A stretch of 64,000 nt of DNA from Terrimonas ginsenosidimutans (GCF_022012415.1 NZ_JAKLTR010000008.1:248001-312000), one strand, 5' to 3'; positions 9,627 through 19,446 are shown, counted from the first letter of the stretch. The notes: a model not told the origin generated them from the sequence alone. Translations and numbers: made by a program.

Positions 9627-10643
9627 TTAAAACTTACCGTCTCTTTCCTGGAAATGTGTTTCTTTATTGATCGTTTTCCCTCCCTGTTTAAGCCATTCCG
9701 CCAACAAACTGATCATTTGTTTTGCAGACGTGCGTGGATAGCCAAACAGCTTCATGCATTCAGAAGCATTACTCAGCAATGCTGTTGACTGTTCTTCATG
9801 AATGAACCTTGGTTGCTTATCGAAGAGCTTCCCGAACTCCTGCGCAATCCATCTGACAGAGAGCGTTTCCGGCCCCGTTACATTCAGGATCTTACCGGGT
9901 ACTTCGCAATGCAATAGCGAACGGATCGCGATCTCATTCGCATCTCCCTGCCAGATCACATTCACATTACCCATCTTCAGGTTGATCGGCTTTTCATCCC
10001 TGACAGATTTTGCGATCTCAAGCAGAACACCGTAGGTCACATCATTCGCATAGTTCAGCCGGTACAGTAACACGGGTGTATTATACTTTGCAGAGCTGTA
10101 CTGGAACAAGCGCTCCCTTCCAAGACATGACTGAGCATACTCACCGATCGGTTCCGGAGCGTCCGACTCCGATGCGCCTCCCTGAACAACCGGTGTAAGC
10201 GGGTATACATTTCCTGTGGAGAACACTACGATGTTTGAATGTTTGTACTTCTCGGCCACGCGCCCCGGCAGGTACGCGTTCATTGCCCAGGTGAAAGACT
10301 CTTTACCGGTTGTGCCGAATTTTGTGCCGGCGAGGTATAGTACATTTTTCACATCGGGCAAGGCTTCGAGTTGAGCATCTTCCAGCAGATCTGCGCTGAT
10401 CGTCTGAATGCCTGCCTGGTTCAATTCATCTTCCAGTCCGGCTTCTGAAAAACGGGAAACTGCGATTACTTTCTTCTTCACTCCGGCTTTGTCGATGGCC
10501 TGCTTTGCCAGCTTGGCCATGGACGGCCCCATCTTTCCGCCTGCTCCGAGAATAAGAATATCTCCATTCAGTTTTGCTATGTCGCTGAGCAACGCATCTG
10601 AAGGTTGCAGTAGTTGCGCATAGAGATCCTGTATATTTTCCAT
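9627..10643 (-). CDS. NAD-dependent epimerase/dehydratase (extended SDR)
   Basis: A 338-aa extended short-chain dehydrogenase/reductase. The nucleotide-binding loop is ILILGAGGKMGPSMA near residue 30, a GxGGxxG variant. The acidic dinucleotide-binding region follows (VIAVSRFSEAGLEDEL). FSTGNVYPLTP at about 141 takes the place of the catalytic Ser region. The usual YxxxK is not clear; the nearest match, YAQSCLGRERLF near 168, has a Tyr but R for the Lys, so catalysis may be altered. Cytosolic. It is tightly packed between the aldolase and the NRAMP-like transporter genes, and likely oxidises or epimerises the compound handled by the aldolase. Substrate not identifiable. Confidence 0.75.
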   Translation of the reverse strand: MENIQDLYAQLLQPSDALLSDIAKLNGDILILGAGGKMGPSMAKLAKQAIDKAGVKKKVIAVSRFSEAGLEDELNQAGIQTISADLLEDAQLEALPDVKNVLYLAGTKFGTTGKESFTWAMNAYLPGRVAEKYKHSNIVVFSTGNVYPLTPVVQGGASESDAPEPIGEYAQSCLGRERLFQYSSAKYNTPVLLYRLNYANDVTYGVLLEIAKSVRDEKPINLKMGNVNVIWQGDANEIAIRSLLHCEVPGKILNVTGPETLSVRWIAQEFGKLFDKQPRFIHEEQSTALLSNASECMKLFGYPRTSAKQMISLLAEWLKQGGKTINKETHFQERDGKF

Positions 10644-10661
10644 ACTGTTTTTTTATTTTTC

Positions 10662-11903
10662 TTAAAAGAATAAAGTCCTTACACTTTCAATGGCCAGCCC
10701 GATGATCAGCAATAAACCAGCAGCACCAAGAACATTTGCTACGGTTGAACCTTTATGTACTCCCATCAGTTTTTTGTCCATCGATATAGCATACATCACG
10801 ACCCCGATAAAAGGAACGATCAGTATGGTGATGCTTTGTGCAAACACGATCAGCTCCAGTGGGAGTTTGCCGAAGGCGATCGCAATAACTGCCCCAATGA
10901 TCATCACAATACCGATCAATGTTTTATTTGCTTTGGAATGCAGGCTGCTGCCATTACCCAACGCATCGCCTAATACAGATCCACCAAGTGTCGAATTTCC
11001 GACCAGCGCAGAGAAAGACGCGCCGAACAAGCCGATCAGAAAAAGCGATGAAGCATACTTACCAAATAACGGCTCAAGGGCCCTGGCCATGTCCGTTGCG
11101 CTATTCACCCTTATACCTTTCGGATGCAATACCATAGCGGCACAGATCATGACGATCGCAGTCATCAATCCGAGAATGAAGATCCCGGTAAAACTGCGGT
11201 CTTTGATCACCGTTCCCGCAGGTGCTACGCGTTTCCTTTCCTGGATCAGGTAACACTGATAAAATGCAGCCACGATGGAAAAACAGGATGCAATAAATGC
11301 TGTCACCAACGGAAAAGATCCCGGTTGGGAGGATGGCACAAATCCTTTCGCCACATCATCGATCCCTGGTTGAGACAAGAACAGGGTGATCAGAAATGCA
11401 AGCAACATCAAACAGATGAGTGCGATCATCAGTTTCTCCAGTACTTTATAGAAACTGCGGAAGAATAAAAGACCGAGTGCGACGAGGTTGAAAACAATGA
11501 TCCATTGCAATGGTTTTGTTCCGGTAAGTTCGGCAAATGCGATCCCGATCCCGATAGAATTTCCTGCCTGGAAAGAGGTCGCAACCAGGAACACACCAAT
11601 GCCGATAGCGACAGAAACGCCTCTACCCCATTTCTCGCGGATCGTTGCAAGTACAGATTGATTGGTAGCGATGCCGATCCTTGCTGCCATGGATGTAAAC
11701 ACGACCATGAACAAAATCGTGATCACAACTATCCAAAGAAGCGAAAAGCCAAATTCCGCACCCAGCTTAGAGGAGATGGTGATTTTGCTCGGACCGAATA
11801 CAAGTGCAGCAGTGATGATCCCCGGACCAAGCGCCTGCAGCCATTTTCTAAACCCTCCGGTCCGGGCGGCGGCTGAGGGACTCGTTGATTGAGTAGTTGA
11901 CAA
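10662..11903 (-). CDS. NRAMP-fold membrane transporter lacking the metal-binding motifs
   Basis: About 11 hydrophobic segments in 413 aa. The LGPGIITAALVFGPSK start and the AEFGFSLLWIVV and SMAARIGIAT stretches align with TM1-TM2 of the NRAMP/MntH family. In classical NRAMPs TM1 carries DPGN, whose Asp and Asn bind Mn2+/Fe2+; here the same place reads GPSK (residues 37-40). TM6, normally with MPH, reads FSIVAAFYQCYLIQE, without Met or His. Both metal sites therefore appear lost. The start is TTG at 11903: an in-frame TAA lies five codons upstream and no ATG is available. No other clear inner-membrane importer exists in this operon, so it may import the organic substrate. Family membership is fairly sure; transported species unknown. 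Confidence 0.8.
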   Translation of the reverse strand: MSTTQSTSPSAAARTGGFRKWLQALGPGIITAALVFGPSKITISSKLGAEFGFSLLWIVVITILFMVVFTSMAARIGIATNQSVLATIREKWGRGVSVAIGIGVFLVATSFQAGNSIGIGIAFAELTGTKPLQWIIVFNLVALGLLFFRSFYKVLEKLMIALICLMLLAFLITLFLSQPGIDDVAKGFVPSSQPGSFPLVTAFIASCFSIVAAFYQCYLIQERKRVAPAGTVIKDRSFTGIFILGLMTAIVMICAAMVLHPKGIRVNSATDMARALEPLFGKYASSLFLIGLFGASFSALVGNSTLGGSVLGDALGNGSSLHSKANKTLIGIVMIIGAVIAIAFGKLPLELIVFAQSITILIVPFIGVVMYAISMDKKLMGVHKGSTVANVLGAAGLLLIIGLAIESVRTLFF

Positions 11904-11920
11904 GGTGATTGTTTTTAGTG

Positions 11921-13138
11921 TCAGCGAATAGAATACTCCGGCTTCCAGTACTGAACAGTTTCTTTATCCATGGCCATATTCCCCAAATGGATAGCAATGG
12001 ATGACTCACCGGCATTGATCACATTGGAGATTGGTTCGCGGCTTTGACGGATACATTCAAAGAAATCACGCATCGCGAAGGTGGTCGGCTCCACGTCTTC
12101 TTCTCCCGGCTTCTTAAAAGGGATCTCCACTGCCTTGCCCTGCGTTGTCGCTTCGATCGTTGCACCGGTCACACCGTCAACGATCCCTTTTTTATTTTCA
12201 GTGGACTCAGCATATATAAATGCCTGTTCGCGCTGGATCTCTATTGTGGCTTTATCGCCAAAAATTTTGATATTATATCCGTTAAAGGCATTTGATAATA
12301 CAGAAGTAAAACCTGCCTTTACTCCTTCTGGATATTCATACACAGTGCGTACATGATCAAATGTATCCCTGCCATCTTTCCAGTAATTGATGCCGCCTAA
12401 ACCGACAGCTTTAACCGGATGCCCGTCCAGCAGATAATTGACCATATCGATCTCGTGCGCGCACAGTTCAGAAAGTGGGCCGCCACAATACTCCCTGTAC
12501 ATACGCCAGTTGATCACTCTTTCGAGCTTCGGATCACTAACAGGGTTCCGCCAGTTTGAATTCCGGTTATACTGGCACTCAAAATGCGTGATCTTACCAA
12601 GCCAGTTCTGTTTGATCGCTTCACGGATCTTATGATAAAGAGAATAGTACCGGTATTGATACCCAACCTGGAATACCAGTTTAGATTCCTTCACTTTCTT
12701 AGCAAGGGATACAGCCTGCGGTATATCATAGCTTACGGATTTCTCCATGTAGATATGTTTGCCGGCAGCAAGTGAATCAATTGCCATCTGATAATGCAGG
12801 AATAAAGGCGTTGCAATAATGACTGCGTCAATATTTTTATCCTGCAGTAACTGGCGATAATCGGTATAAGCTTTTGCTCCTTTTGCGGCATACTGCAATG
12901 CATTCTTTGTTTGCGTTGGCTGGATGTCGCAGCAGGCAATCAGCTCTACACCCGGCATTGGCTTAAGAAGGCTGGCCAAACCGCAGCCCCGGTTGCCCGA
13001 GCCGATCAACCCCAGACGGATCTTATCGCTCGGTGCAAACTGATCCCTCCATACCGGCAAACCCATTGCCATCAGTCCGGAGACAAGCAGACCGCTGTCT
13101 GCTACAAATTTTCTTCTGGTAACATTCTTCGCTGGCAT
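11921..13138 (-). CDS. Tat-exported Gfo/Idh/MocA oxidoreductase
   Basis: An NAD(P)-dependent oxidoreductase-fold protein of 405 aa. The chosen start at 13138 gives a twin-arginine leader (TRRKFVADSGLLVSGLMAMG); an upstream ATG at 13207 would add 23 residues without any signal character. The Rossmann domain has KIRLGLIGSGNRGCGLA (about residue 40), DAVIIATPLFLHYQ and GKHIYMEKSVSYD, the usual EKP region with Ser for Pro. The C-terminal alpha/beta domain has GGPLSELCAHEIDMVNYLL, with the family His near residue 240. Tat-borne members of this family are common in Bacteroidota glycan loci and include GH109, but this one lacks GH109 hallmarks. It follows the SusC/SusD pair and precedes the NRAMP-like gene, so it probably acts on the imported sugar in the periplasm. 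Confidence 0.85.
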   Translation of the reverse strand: MPAKNVTRRKFVADSGLLVSGLMAMGLPVWRDQFAPSDKIRLGLIGSGNRGCGLASLLKPMPGVELIACCDIQPTQTKNALQYAAKGAKAYTDYRQLLQDKNIDAVIIATPLFLHYQMAIDSLAAGKHIYMEKSVSYDIPQAVSLAKKVKESKLVFQVGYQYRYYSLYHKIREAIKQNWLGKITHFECQYNRNSNWRNPVSDPKLERVINWRMYREYCGGPLSELCAHEIDMVNYLLDGHPVKAVGLGGINYWKDGRDTFDHVRTVYEYPEGVKAGFTSVLSNAFNGYNIKIFGDKATIEIQREQAFIYAESTENKKGIVDGVTGATIEATTQGKAVEIPFKKPGEEDVEPTTFAMRDFFECIRQSREPISNVINAGESSIAIHLGNMAMDKETVQYWKPEYSIR

Positions 13139-13273
13139 AATGATCGTTTTTATAGTGAGTGCAGCCCGGTATAAGCCAGGATGGCTCTCCGGGGGACTAT
13201 CTGCCATTCTCGCAATGGCAAAGCATCCCCCTTCCTCCCCACCTGGAAAGAGCCAAACACTAAACTTTATTTT

Positions 13274-14653
13274 CTAGTTATCCCACCAAACCTTGTCGGT
13301 AAGCTTTGCCGCCTGTTGCGGCTGTGGATTATTGATCTGTTCGCTTTGTGGATATAAAAGACGACGGGGAATACTTGTGGTTACAGCATTTTTCACCAAA
13401 GACAATGCAGGAAAACCAGTCCGTCTCCAATCAGTAAATGTTTCAAGACTTAAATAATTCGCAATCGCTTTTTCTTCTATGATCAATTGAAGAGCTTTGG
13501 CTGCAGTAAGTGTGCCGCGGGTTGCCAGGTAAGCATTCACATCGCCTGCAGCTACAGACAACTTCGTCATATTGGATTGCACTGCCTGGGTATAAATCGG
13601 TTGCGCTGCGGCAAAACCAGCTTTGATCAGGGTCGCTTCTGATTTTAAAAAAAGCGCTTCGGAATAGGTAAGAAGATTATTCGGAGCACCTATGCCTGCA
13701 TAAAAGTCCGTAGGAAAAGAATAGGAATCAGGAGACTCAATGGTTGAGCCGATCACTCTGCCGCGATACAAACCTCCGGAGACTGACTTCTTGACGATCT
13801 TCGACAGTCTTGGATCGTTCCTGCTGATCAGGCTGTCTACAAAAGTGGAGGCGAGCACAACAGTATAGCGTGGTTGAAAATTAAGGAACCAGGGGCTTTC
13901 CTGTCCAGCAGCGCCGGGATAAGTCATTCTGAAATCATCCGTCACTGCCTGCAATCCATTTTGCAAAGCATCTAAAGCCAGTGTTGCCTGGTTCGCAGCC
14001 GTATAACCCGGAGCTTTGATGAGGTGCATATAATACCGCGCTTTCAGCGTATAGGCAAGTCTTTTCCATGATTCCATCTTACCGTTGTAATAGAGATCAT
14101 CTTTTCCCGGAATTGTTGCATGATTCTTATTGATCTCGGCGATGCCGTCATCCAGCAATTGCTGCATGGTTTTGTAAATATCTTCCTGCTTATCATACGC
14201 AGGTTTCAGGTCATCTACCCCTTTAAAAGCCTGCGAATAAGGAATATCACCCCAGATATCAGTCGCCGTTCCCAATGTAAAAGCCGTCAGGATCTTACCC
14301 AGCGCTACATAGTTGCTTTTCCCACTCGCTTCCGATTTCTGTATCAGAATTCTCAGGTTGTTCAGGATACGAACATATACATCACTCCATTCACCATCCA
14401 GCTCTACATTCGCCAGGCGATATGTATCAGTATTCGGTGCATCCTGCGCCAGTGCGGAGTTCTGCATGTAAGTTTGGATAATGAAAGCTGCTTTACCGCC
14501 ATTCTGCAAATGGGAAATAGCCAGTTCCACAGGCGCAAGCAATAGCGCTTCCTGCACATCCTGCGGATTGTTCGGATCATGATTTACATCGATGAACTTT
14601 TTGCAGCTGCCAGCCAGCGTACAAACAAATAATATGATGAGTAGTTTTTTCAT
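13274..14653 (-). CDS. SusD/RagB-like outer-membrane lipoprotein (SusD_2 type)
   Basis: A 459-aa surface glycan-binding lipoprotein. The leader MKKLLIILFVCTLAGSC ends in a lipobox Cys, followed by KKFIDVNHDPNNPQDV, which is characteristic of the shorter SusD-like group 2. TPR-like helices follow (LAYTLKARYYMHLIKAPGY near 215). The C-terminus has TEWRRTGFP-like FTDWRRTGFPAL at about 415, a SusD signature. It pairs with the SusC-like porin encoded just upstream, 21 bp away. Together they capture and import oligosaccharides through the outer membrane. Family confident; ligand unknown. Confidence 0.92.
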   Translation of the reverse strand: MKKLLIILFVCTLAGSCKKFIDVNHDPNNPQDVQEALLLAPVELAISHLQNGGKAAFIIQTYMQNSALAQDAPNTDTYRLANVELDGEWSDVYVRILNNLRILIQKSEASGKSNYVALGKILTAFTLGTATDIWGDIPYSQAFKGVDDLKPAYDKQEDIYKTMQQLLDDGIAEINKNHATIPGKDDLYYNGKMESWKRLAYTLKARYYMHLIKAPGYTAANQATLALDALQNGLQAVTDDFRMTYPGAAGQESPWFLNFQPRYTVVLASTFVDSLISRNDPRLSKIVKKSVSGGLYRGRVIGSTIESPDSYSFPTDFYAGIGAPNNLLTYSEALFLKSEATLIKAGFAAAQPIYTQAVQSNMTKLSVAAGDVNAYLATRGTLTAAKALQLIIEEKAIANYLSLETFTDWRRTGFPALSLVKNAVTTSIPRRLLYPQSEQINNPQPQQAAKLTDKVWWDN

Positions 14654-14674
14654 TGTTGTTCAATTTCCGGTGAA

Positions 14675-17600
14675 TTAAAAATCAAACCTGAGTGTAATGT
14701 TGTAAGACCTGGTAGAAGGATATGCGTAACCATAATACCCCTGATCTTCATTGCTGCTGCCATTTGTGCTGCCTTCAGGATCACCACTGGTAAAATGTGG
14801 TGCGTGGATCCAGAGGTTTCTCCCGGTGAGCGTTACCGCAGCTGATTTCACAAATGATCTTTTCGAAAAGAGTTTATCAAGATTGTATGATAAAGACACA
14901 TTCCTCAACTTGATATACGTAGCATCCTGCATTGCCGGCTCATTGATATCAGAGTAATATCTGTAAAGATCCTGCGCCTTAACCTCTACTTTGTTCTGCT
15001 TATTATCCACAACGCTGATGCCGTCATACACGATCGGGCTTCTGTCTTCAGTACTTTTAGCAGTACCGAAGAAATAGTTGTTCAGTTCGGTAGAATTGAA
15101 TATATCACCACCTTTTTTGATATCCACGAAGAAGTTAAGGCTAAGATTTTTATAGGTAAATGTATTGGTAATACCCGCCAACCAATCAGGATTGGCATCG
15201 CCGATAATACCCGGAGTTGCATCAACTATCGGCAGTCCGTTCGCTCCCACCATCACTTTACCTTCGGCATTGCGTTGGAAACGACTTCCAAAGAAGATAT
15301 TGTAAGGCTGGCCGACGATAATACGGCCCAGGCTTGTAAGATCGCCATAAAGAGCATCTACATTATTCCTGATCCGCGTAAAGCTTGTAGTCAGGTTCCA
15401 GTTAAAATCATTGGTCTTAATAACAGCCGCATTCAATAACACCTCTATTCCTTTATTGGTGATCTGAGCTGAGTTCACCGTAGTACCATCAAATCCTGAA
15501 GCTGCAGAAATTGATACACCCGGGATAATACCGTCAACAGATTTTCTTTTGAAATAAGAGACTTCGAGGCCGATCCTGTTATTCACCAATCTTGTTTCCA
15601 AACCAACTTCGAACTCATTCAGCCGCTCGTTCTTCAGATTAGGGTTGCCAAGGATCGAACTAAGCAGGAATCCTGATTGCCCCATATAAGGAAAACGGAT
15701 ATTATTGATAGTTGCGGCGGTGAAAGGCGTGTTGAGGGAATACACACCAACGTTGTCATTACCTACCGTTGCATAAGAAACACGCAGCTTACCGAAGGGC
15801 ATTACGCTTTTAATGCCGGGAAGCAATTCCGAGAATACAAAACTTCCAGCAACAGAACCGTAAGGATAGAAGGCATTGTCCGACGCAAGTACCGAACTGC
15901 CATCATAACGACCGGTAACAGCAAGGGACAGGAACTTTTTATAATCCACGTTCGCCTGCGCATAGAATCCAACCTTCCGTTGCAAATAGTACTTGCTGGA
16001 AGCAGTAACCGTGGACGCTGCCGAGATATTATCAAAGTTATTTACGGGTAAGCCAACACCTTCTATATTGTTGCGCTGCGTATAAGTTGAGTAGATATTA
16101 TTCCCGGCGATAAGGTTGACATAGAAATCCCCGAACTGCTTGTTCGCTGTCAGGATCAGGTCATTGTTGAACTGGCGGAAATTGATATTATTGTTGACCA
16201 ACCGGCCTGCGGTATTTAATGCACCGCTTGGGGCTTCTTTATAAACATCCTGTTCTGCGAAAATATCGGCTCCTGCACGGTTAGACAGGCTCAGCCATTT
16301 ATTGAACTGATAAGTCAGCGTCATTACAGGGATGAAACGATTTACGAGATACTGGTTATATACATTTTCAAGATCCCAGTAAGGATTGTTCCGTGCTGTA
16401 CGGAAGACGCGCTGCTTTCCATCAGCCGAAAAGATCGGGAATGGATTCCAGGAGATCGGCTGATTGTAAGTAACGAAGATCGGTCCGGCCTGTCCGAATG
16501 TAACACCTTCAGGAGTCCGTCTTTGTTTTGAATTGGTATAAGTGAGTTGAAAAGTTGAACTTAGTTTTTCTGTGATCTGCGAATTATATTTCACGAACAC
16601 AGAATGACGCTTGAAATACGATTCCGGCACGATGCCTTTCTGATCAAAATAAGAATAGGACATAAAATAACCGGAGCGGGAATTTCCGCCGCTAAGCGAT
16701 ACCGTATGATTATTGGTAAGTCCCGTGCGGAAGAACATATCGATCGGGTTGAACCTCGGAGCGGGTGCTCCATTGACTTTAAGCGTATCCATCAACGGTC
16801 CCCATGCAGCACTTTGTTTAACACGATCGCCATCCTGGTAAACACCATTAATGCCTTGCGCATATTTATTCTGAAACTCCGGGAAGATCCCTTTATCTGC
16901 AGAAATGCCGGTGGTAAAAGAAAGTACAGGCTTGCGGTCAATACCACCACCTTTTGTCGTGATGATCACCACGCCTCTTGCGCCGGCGGCACCATACAAT
17001 GCTGTTGCTGCTGCACCCTTTAATACGTTTATGTTTTCGATTGTCGCGGGATCAATATCGATAAGGCGACTGCTGCCGGCTCCTGCGCCAACGGCACCGG
17101 TTTCAGCATTGTTGATAGGAATACCGTCGAGTACGATCAGAGCTTCGTTGTCGCCAAGTGCTGAAGTGGCACCGCGAACAACGATCCTTGTAGACGCGCC
17201 CGGCGCGCCCGACGAACTCGTGATCTGCACCCCGGATACTTTACCGGCAAGCGCATTAAGTACACTCGGTTCTTTTGTACGGGTGAGTTCAGCACCTTTG
17301 ATCTCCTGCGTGCTGTAAGTAAGATTTCTTTTGTCGCGTTTGATACCAAGTGCCGTTACAACAGTCTGCTGCAACTCCACGATACTTTTCTTCAGTGTAA
17401 CGGCAATAGATTGGCGGCCATTCACGGCTACCTCAATCGTTTCCAGGCTGACACTGCTGAATACGAGTACGGCTTTTTCATCCAGTCCCGCAATCTCAAA
17501 CTCGCCCTGTTCATTGGTGCTGGTTCCCTTTGAGGTACCTTTCACCGTTACACTGACACCGGACACCGGCTCACCGGCTTCGTTCAGTACACGGCCGCGG

Positions 17601-18010
17601 ACTTCCAGCGATGATGGCGGAGAAGTGATCACCACCTTAGGGGCCGGTTCTTTCACTTTCTCTATCATCACAACCTTATCAACGATGCGGTAAGTTACCG
17701 GCTGATCCTTTAAACAGATGGTCAGCACCTTATTGATGTCAGCATCTTTCACACTGATGCTGATCTTTTGATCTTTATTGAACTCCTTTTCATTCCAGAG
17801 AAAAGAGAAAGAAGTCTGCCGTTCTACTTCTTTAAATACTTCATTCAGCGTAATGCTTTTTGCCGAAATGGAAATGCTCTGCGCAAACCCACGTGCATTC
17901 ACGTGAAGTGCGGTCGTAAGCAATATAATAGCGGCTAGTTTCATGGTCAAAAAGAGTTGGGCCGGTAAAGGTCTTTTCACAAAGACTTTTACATGTGCAA
18001 GCAATTTCAT
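14675..18010 (-). CDS. SusC/RagA-family TonB-dependent transporter with STN signalling domain
   Basis: A 1111-aa outer-membrane transporter. After a signal peptide (ending near ARGFAQ) it carries a secretin/TonB N-terminal STN domain (about residues 45-115: ITLNEVFKEVERQTSFSF, VKDADINKVLTICL). A CarboxypepD_reg-like domain follows (about 135-210: VRGRVLNEAGEPVSGVSVTV), then the plug (about 225-350: VLNALAGKVSGVQI, DGIPINNAETG, LYGAAGARGVVIITTK), and the 22-strand barrel, ending in YNITLRFDF. The STN domain is the part that contacts FecR-type anti-sigma proteins, which fits the FecR and sigma genes directly upstream. It probably senses and imports the glycan of region A. It is the only SusC in the window with an STN domain. 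Confidence 0.95.
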   Translation of the reverse strand: MKLLAHVKVFVKRPLPAQLFLTMKLAAIILLTTALHVNARGFAQSISISAKSITLNEVFKEVERQTSFSFLWNEKEFNKDQKISISVKDADINKVLTICLKDQPVTYRIVDKVVMIEKVKEPAPKVVITSPPSSLEVRGRVLNEAGEPVSGVSVTVKGTSKGTSTNEQGEFEIAGLDEKAVLVFSSVSLETIEVAVNGRQSIAVTLKKSIVELQQTVVTALGIKRDKRNLTYSTQEIKGAELTRTKEPSVLNALAGKVSGVQITSSSGAPGASTRIVVRGATSALGDNEALIVLDGIPINNAETGAVGAGAGSSRLIDIDPATIENINVLKGAAATALYGAAGARGVVIITTKGGGIDRKPVLSFTTGISADKGIFPEFQNKYAQGINGVYQDGDRVKQSAAWGPLMDTLKVNGAPAPRFNPIDMFFRTGLTNNHTVSLSGGNSRSGYFMSYSYFDQKGIVPESYFKRHSVFVKYNSQITEKLSSTFQLTYTNSKQRRTPEGVTFGQAGPIFVTYNQPISWNPFPIFSADGKQRVFRTARNNPYWDLENVYNQYLVNRFIPVMTLTYQFNKWLSLSNRAGADIFAEQDVYKEAPSGALNTAGRLVNNNINFRQFNNDLILTANKQFGDFYVNLIAGNNIYSTYTQRNNIEGVGLPVNNFDNISAASTVTASSKYYLQRKVGFYAQANVDYKKFLSLAVTGRYDGSSVLASDNAFYPYGSVAGSFVFSELLPGIKSVMPFGKLRVSYATVGNDNVGVYSLNTPFTAATINNIRFPYMGQSGFLLSSILGNPNLKNERLNEFEVGLETRLVNNRIGLEVSYFKRKSVDGIIPGVSISAASGFDGTTVNSAQITNKGIEVLLNAAVIKTNDFNWNLTTSFTRIRNNVDALYGDLTSLGRIIVGQPYNIFFGSRFQRNAEGKVMVGANGLPIVDATPGIIGDANPDWLAGITNTFTYKNLSLNFFVDIKKGGDIFNSTELNNYFFGTAKSTEDRSPIVYDGISVVDNKQNKVEVKAQDLYRYYSDINEPAMQDATYIKLRNVSLSYNLDKLFSKRSFVKSAAVTLTGRNLWIHAPHFTSGDPEGSTNGSSNEDQGYYGYAYPSTRSYNITLRFDF

Positions 18011-18084
18011 ACTTTTAGGTGGTTAGGTTTGAAAGTAAGCAGTCATTACCGTGTCTGTTTTTTATATGGATAACCTGATCGTTG

Positions 18085-18116
18085 CGGGTTCTGGTGCAAA
18101 CAGAGCCCGTTTTTTT
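18085..18116 (+). terminator. Intrinsic-terminator-like hairpin, plus orientation
   Basis: A 9-bp stem (arms 18085-18093 and 18101-18109, one G-U pair) with a 7-nt loop is followed by seven T residues on the plus strand. On the minus strand the G-U becomes a C-A mismatch and no T-tract follows, so it should act only on plus-strand transcripts. Both flanking genes (FecR and SusC) are on the minus strand. It could stop antisense transcription or be accidental. Confidence 0.45.
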
Positions 18117-18200
18117 GTTACCCTGAGTTCCTTTTATTTTCTCATGGTTGAACTATTTTAATGATTAAATACTTAATATATAGTTTCAGGGGGTACGTCA

Positions 18201-19373
18201 TTACAATATCGTTATCGTCTTTCCGTCAAATTCATATTTTACACCGTTGCCTTTCAGGAAGTCCAGCACAGTCGATACGTTCACATCCCGTCGTATAAAA
18301 CCTCCCACTCTCAGATCCGGCATTTGGCCGGCAAAGACAACATCCACATCATACCACCGGGAGATCTGCCGCATCAATCCCTGAAAGTCCGCACTATTGA
18401 TCGCCAGTTTGCCTTTGGTCCAGGCGATCACCTGTTCAATATTTACGTCAGCTGATTTCTGCAAAGCTCCTTTTGCGTTGACCATCGCCTGTTCACCCGG
18501 TTTCAGCAATGACGTCAACTCTCCGCGCGCCACCTTTACACTTCCTTCGATCAACGTTGTTCTGATATAAGGTTCATCTTCGTAAGCATTAATATTAAAA
18601 TGCGTCCCCAACACCTCTACTGTTTCTTTATCATTGACATTTACCAGGAACGGACGCCGCGTATCTTTTGCGACTTCCAGGTATACCTCACCCTGCACAG
18701 TGATCTTTCTTGTCTTGCTGTCGAAGACCGGTGGGAATGTAATAGACGAAGCCGCATTCAGCCACACCTGAGATCCATCAGGCAAGCTCAGTTGATACTG
18801 CCGTCCTCTTGGTGTCCGGATCGTATTTACACCCGCATTCGCGGCCGGTATGTTATCCTTTGACGACTGATATTTGATCTGGCCATCGCCGGTCTTCAAC
18901 ACCTGTACTCCCTCCTGATGGGTAAGCTGTCCGTTTACCGCACTATCCAGCAGGATCGTCGAACCATCAGCCAGTACAAGTACGGCTGAATTGGTTGCCT
19001 GTAATTTTTGATTAGAACCCTCTGTTGTTGTTGTTGACAATTTCTCAATTTTCTTACCCGGCCATGGTTTAAAAAAAACAGCCAGGCTGATCAAAACAAC
19101 TACTGCAGCTGCATAGCTGAACCATTTTTTTCGGATCATGCTGATCACGCGTGATGGTTCTTTTACAACCTCTCCTTCCCCGGCAACAACTTCCGAGTAT
19201 AGTTTTAGTTTCCGCCGGAGTACGACAGGATCCGTCAGCTGCTCAAACTGATGCAGATTGGCAGGGGACGAATTTTTCCAGGATACCAGTATTTCCCGTT
19301 GTTCCGGGGAGATCTTTTCCTGTATGTATAAGACCAGCAATACCGCAATTTCATCTTCACTAATAACCTTCAT
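18201..19373 (-). CDS. FecR-family anti-sigma factor
   Basis: A membrane-spanning regulator of 390 aa that relays the state of the STN-type SusC to the ECF sigma factor. It has a cytosolic N-terminal segment (about 1-88), one transmembrane helix (WFSYAAAVVVLISLAVFF, about 87-105), and a periplasmic FecR domain (about 180-285: TIRTPRGRQYQLSLPDGSQV, EVLGTHFNINAYEDE). A C-terminal STN-like DUF4974 domain follows (about 315-390: LAINSADFQGLMRQISRWY). Domain order and length are typical for Bacteroidota. It lies between the sigma gene (73 bp upstream) and the SusC gene. Confidence 0.94.
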   Translation of the reverse strand: MKVISEDEIAVLLVLYIQEKISPEQREILVSWKNSSPANLHQFEQLTDPVVLRRKLKLYSEVVAGEGEVVKEPSRVISMIRKKWFSYAAAVVVLISLAVFFKPWPGKKIEKLSTTTTEGSNQKLQATNSAVLVLADGSTILLDSAVNGQLTHQEGVQVLKTGDGQIKYQSSKDNIPAANAGVNTIRTPRGRQYQLSLPDGSQVWLNAASSITFPPVFDSKTRKITVQGEVYLEVAKDTRRPFLVNVNDKETVEVLGTHFNINAYEDEPYIRTTLIEGSVKVARGELTSLLKPGEQAMVNAKGALQKSADVNIEQVIAWTKGKLAINSADFQGLMRQISRWYDVDVVFAGQMPDLRVGGFIRRDVNVSTVLDFLKGNGVKYEFDGKTITIL

Positions 19374-19446
19374 GGATAAAGTTTATGGCAATGGATAAAG
19401 TATATACAAACGGGAGGTACAAAGTGTGCAAAGAAGTAACAAAAAA

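Noticed and set aside
10690-11253. 187-codon plus-strand ORF opposite the NRAMP-like gene
   Set aside because: Mirror of a hydrophobic coding sequence; Pro/Ser/Ile-rich without domain character.
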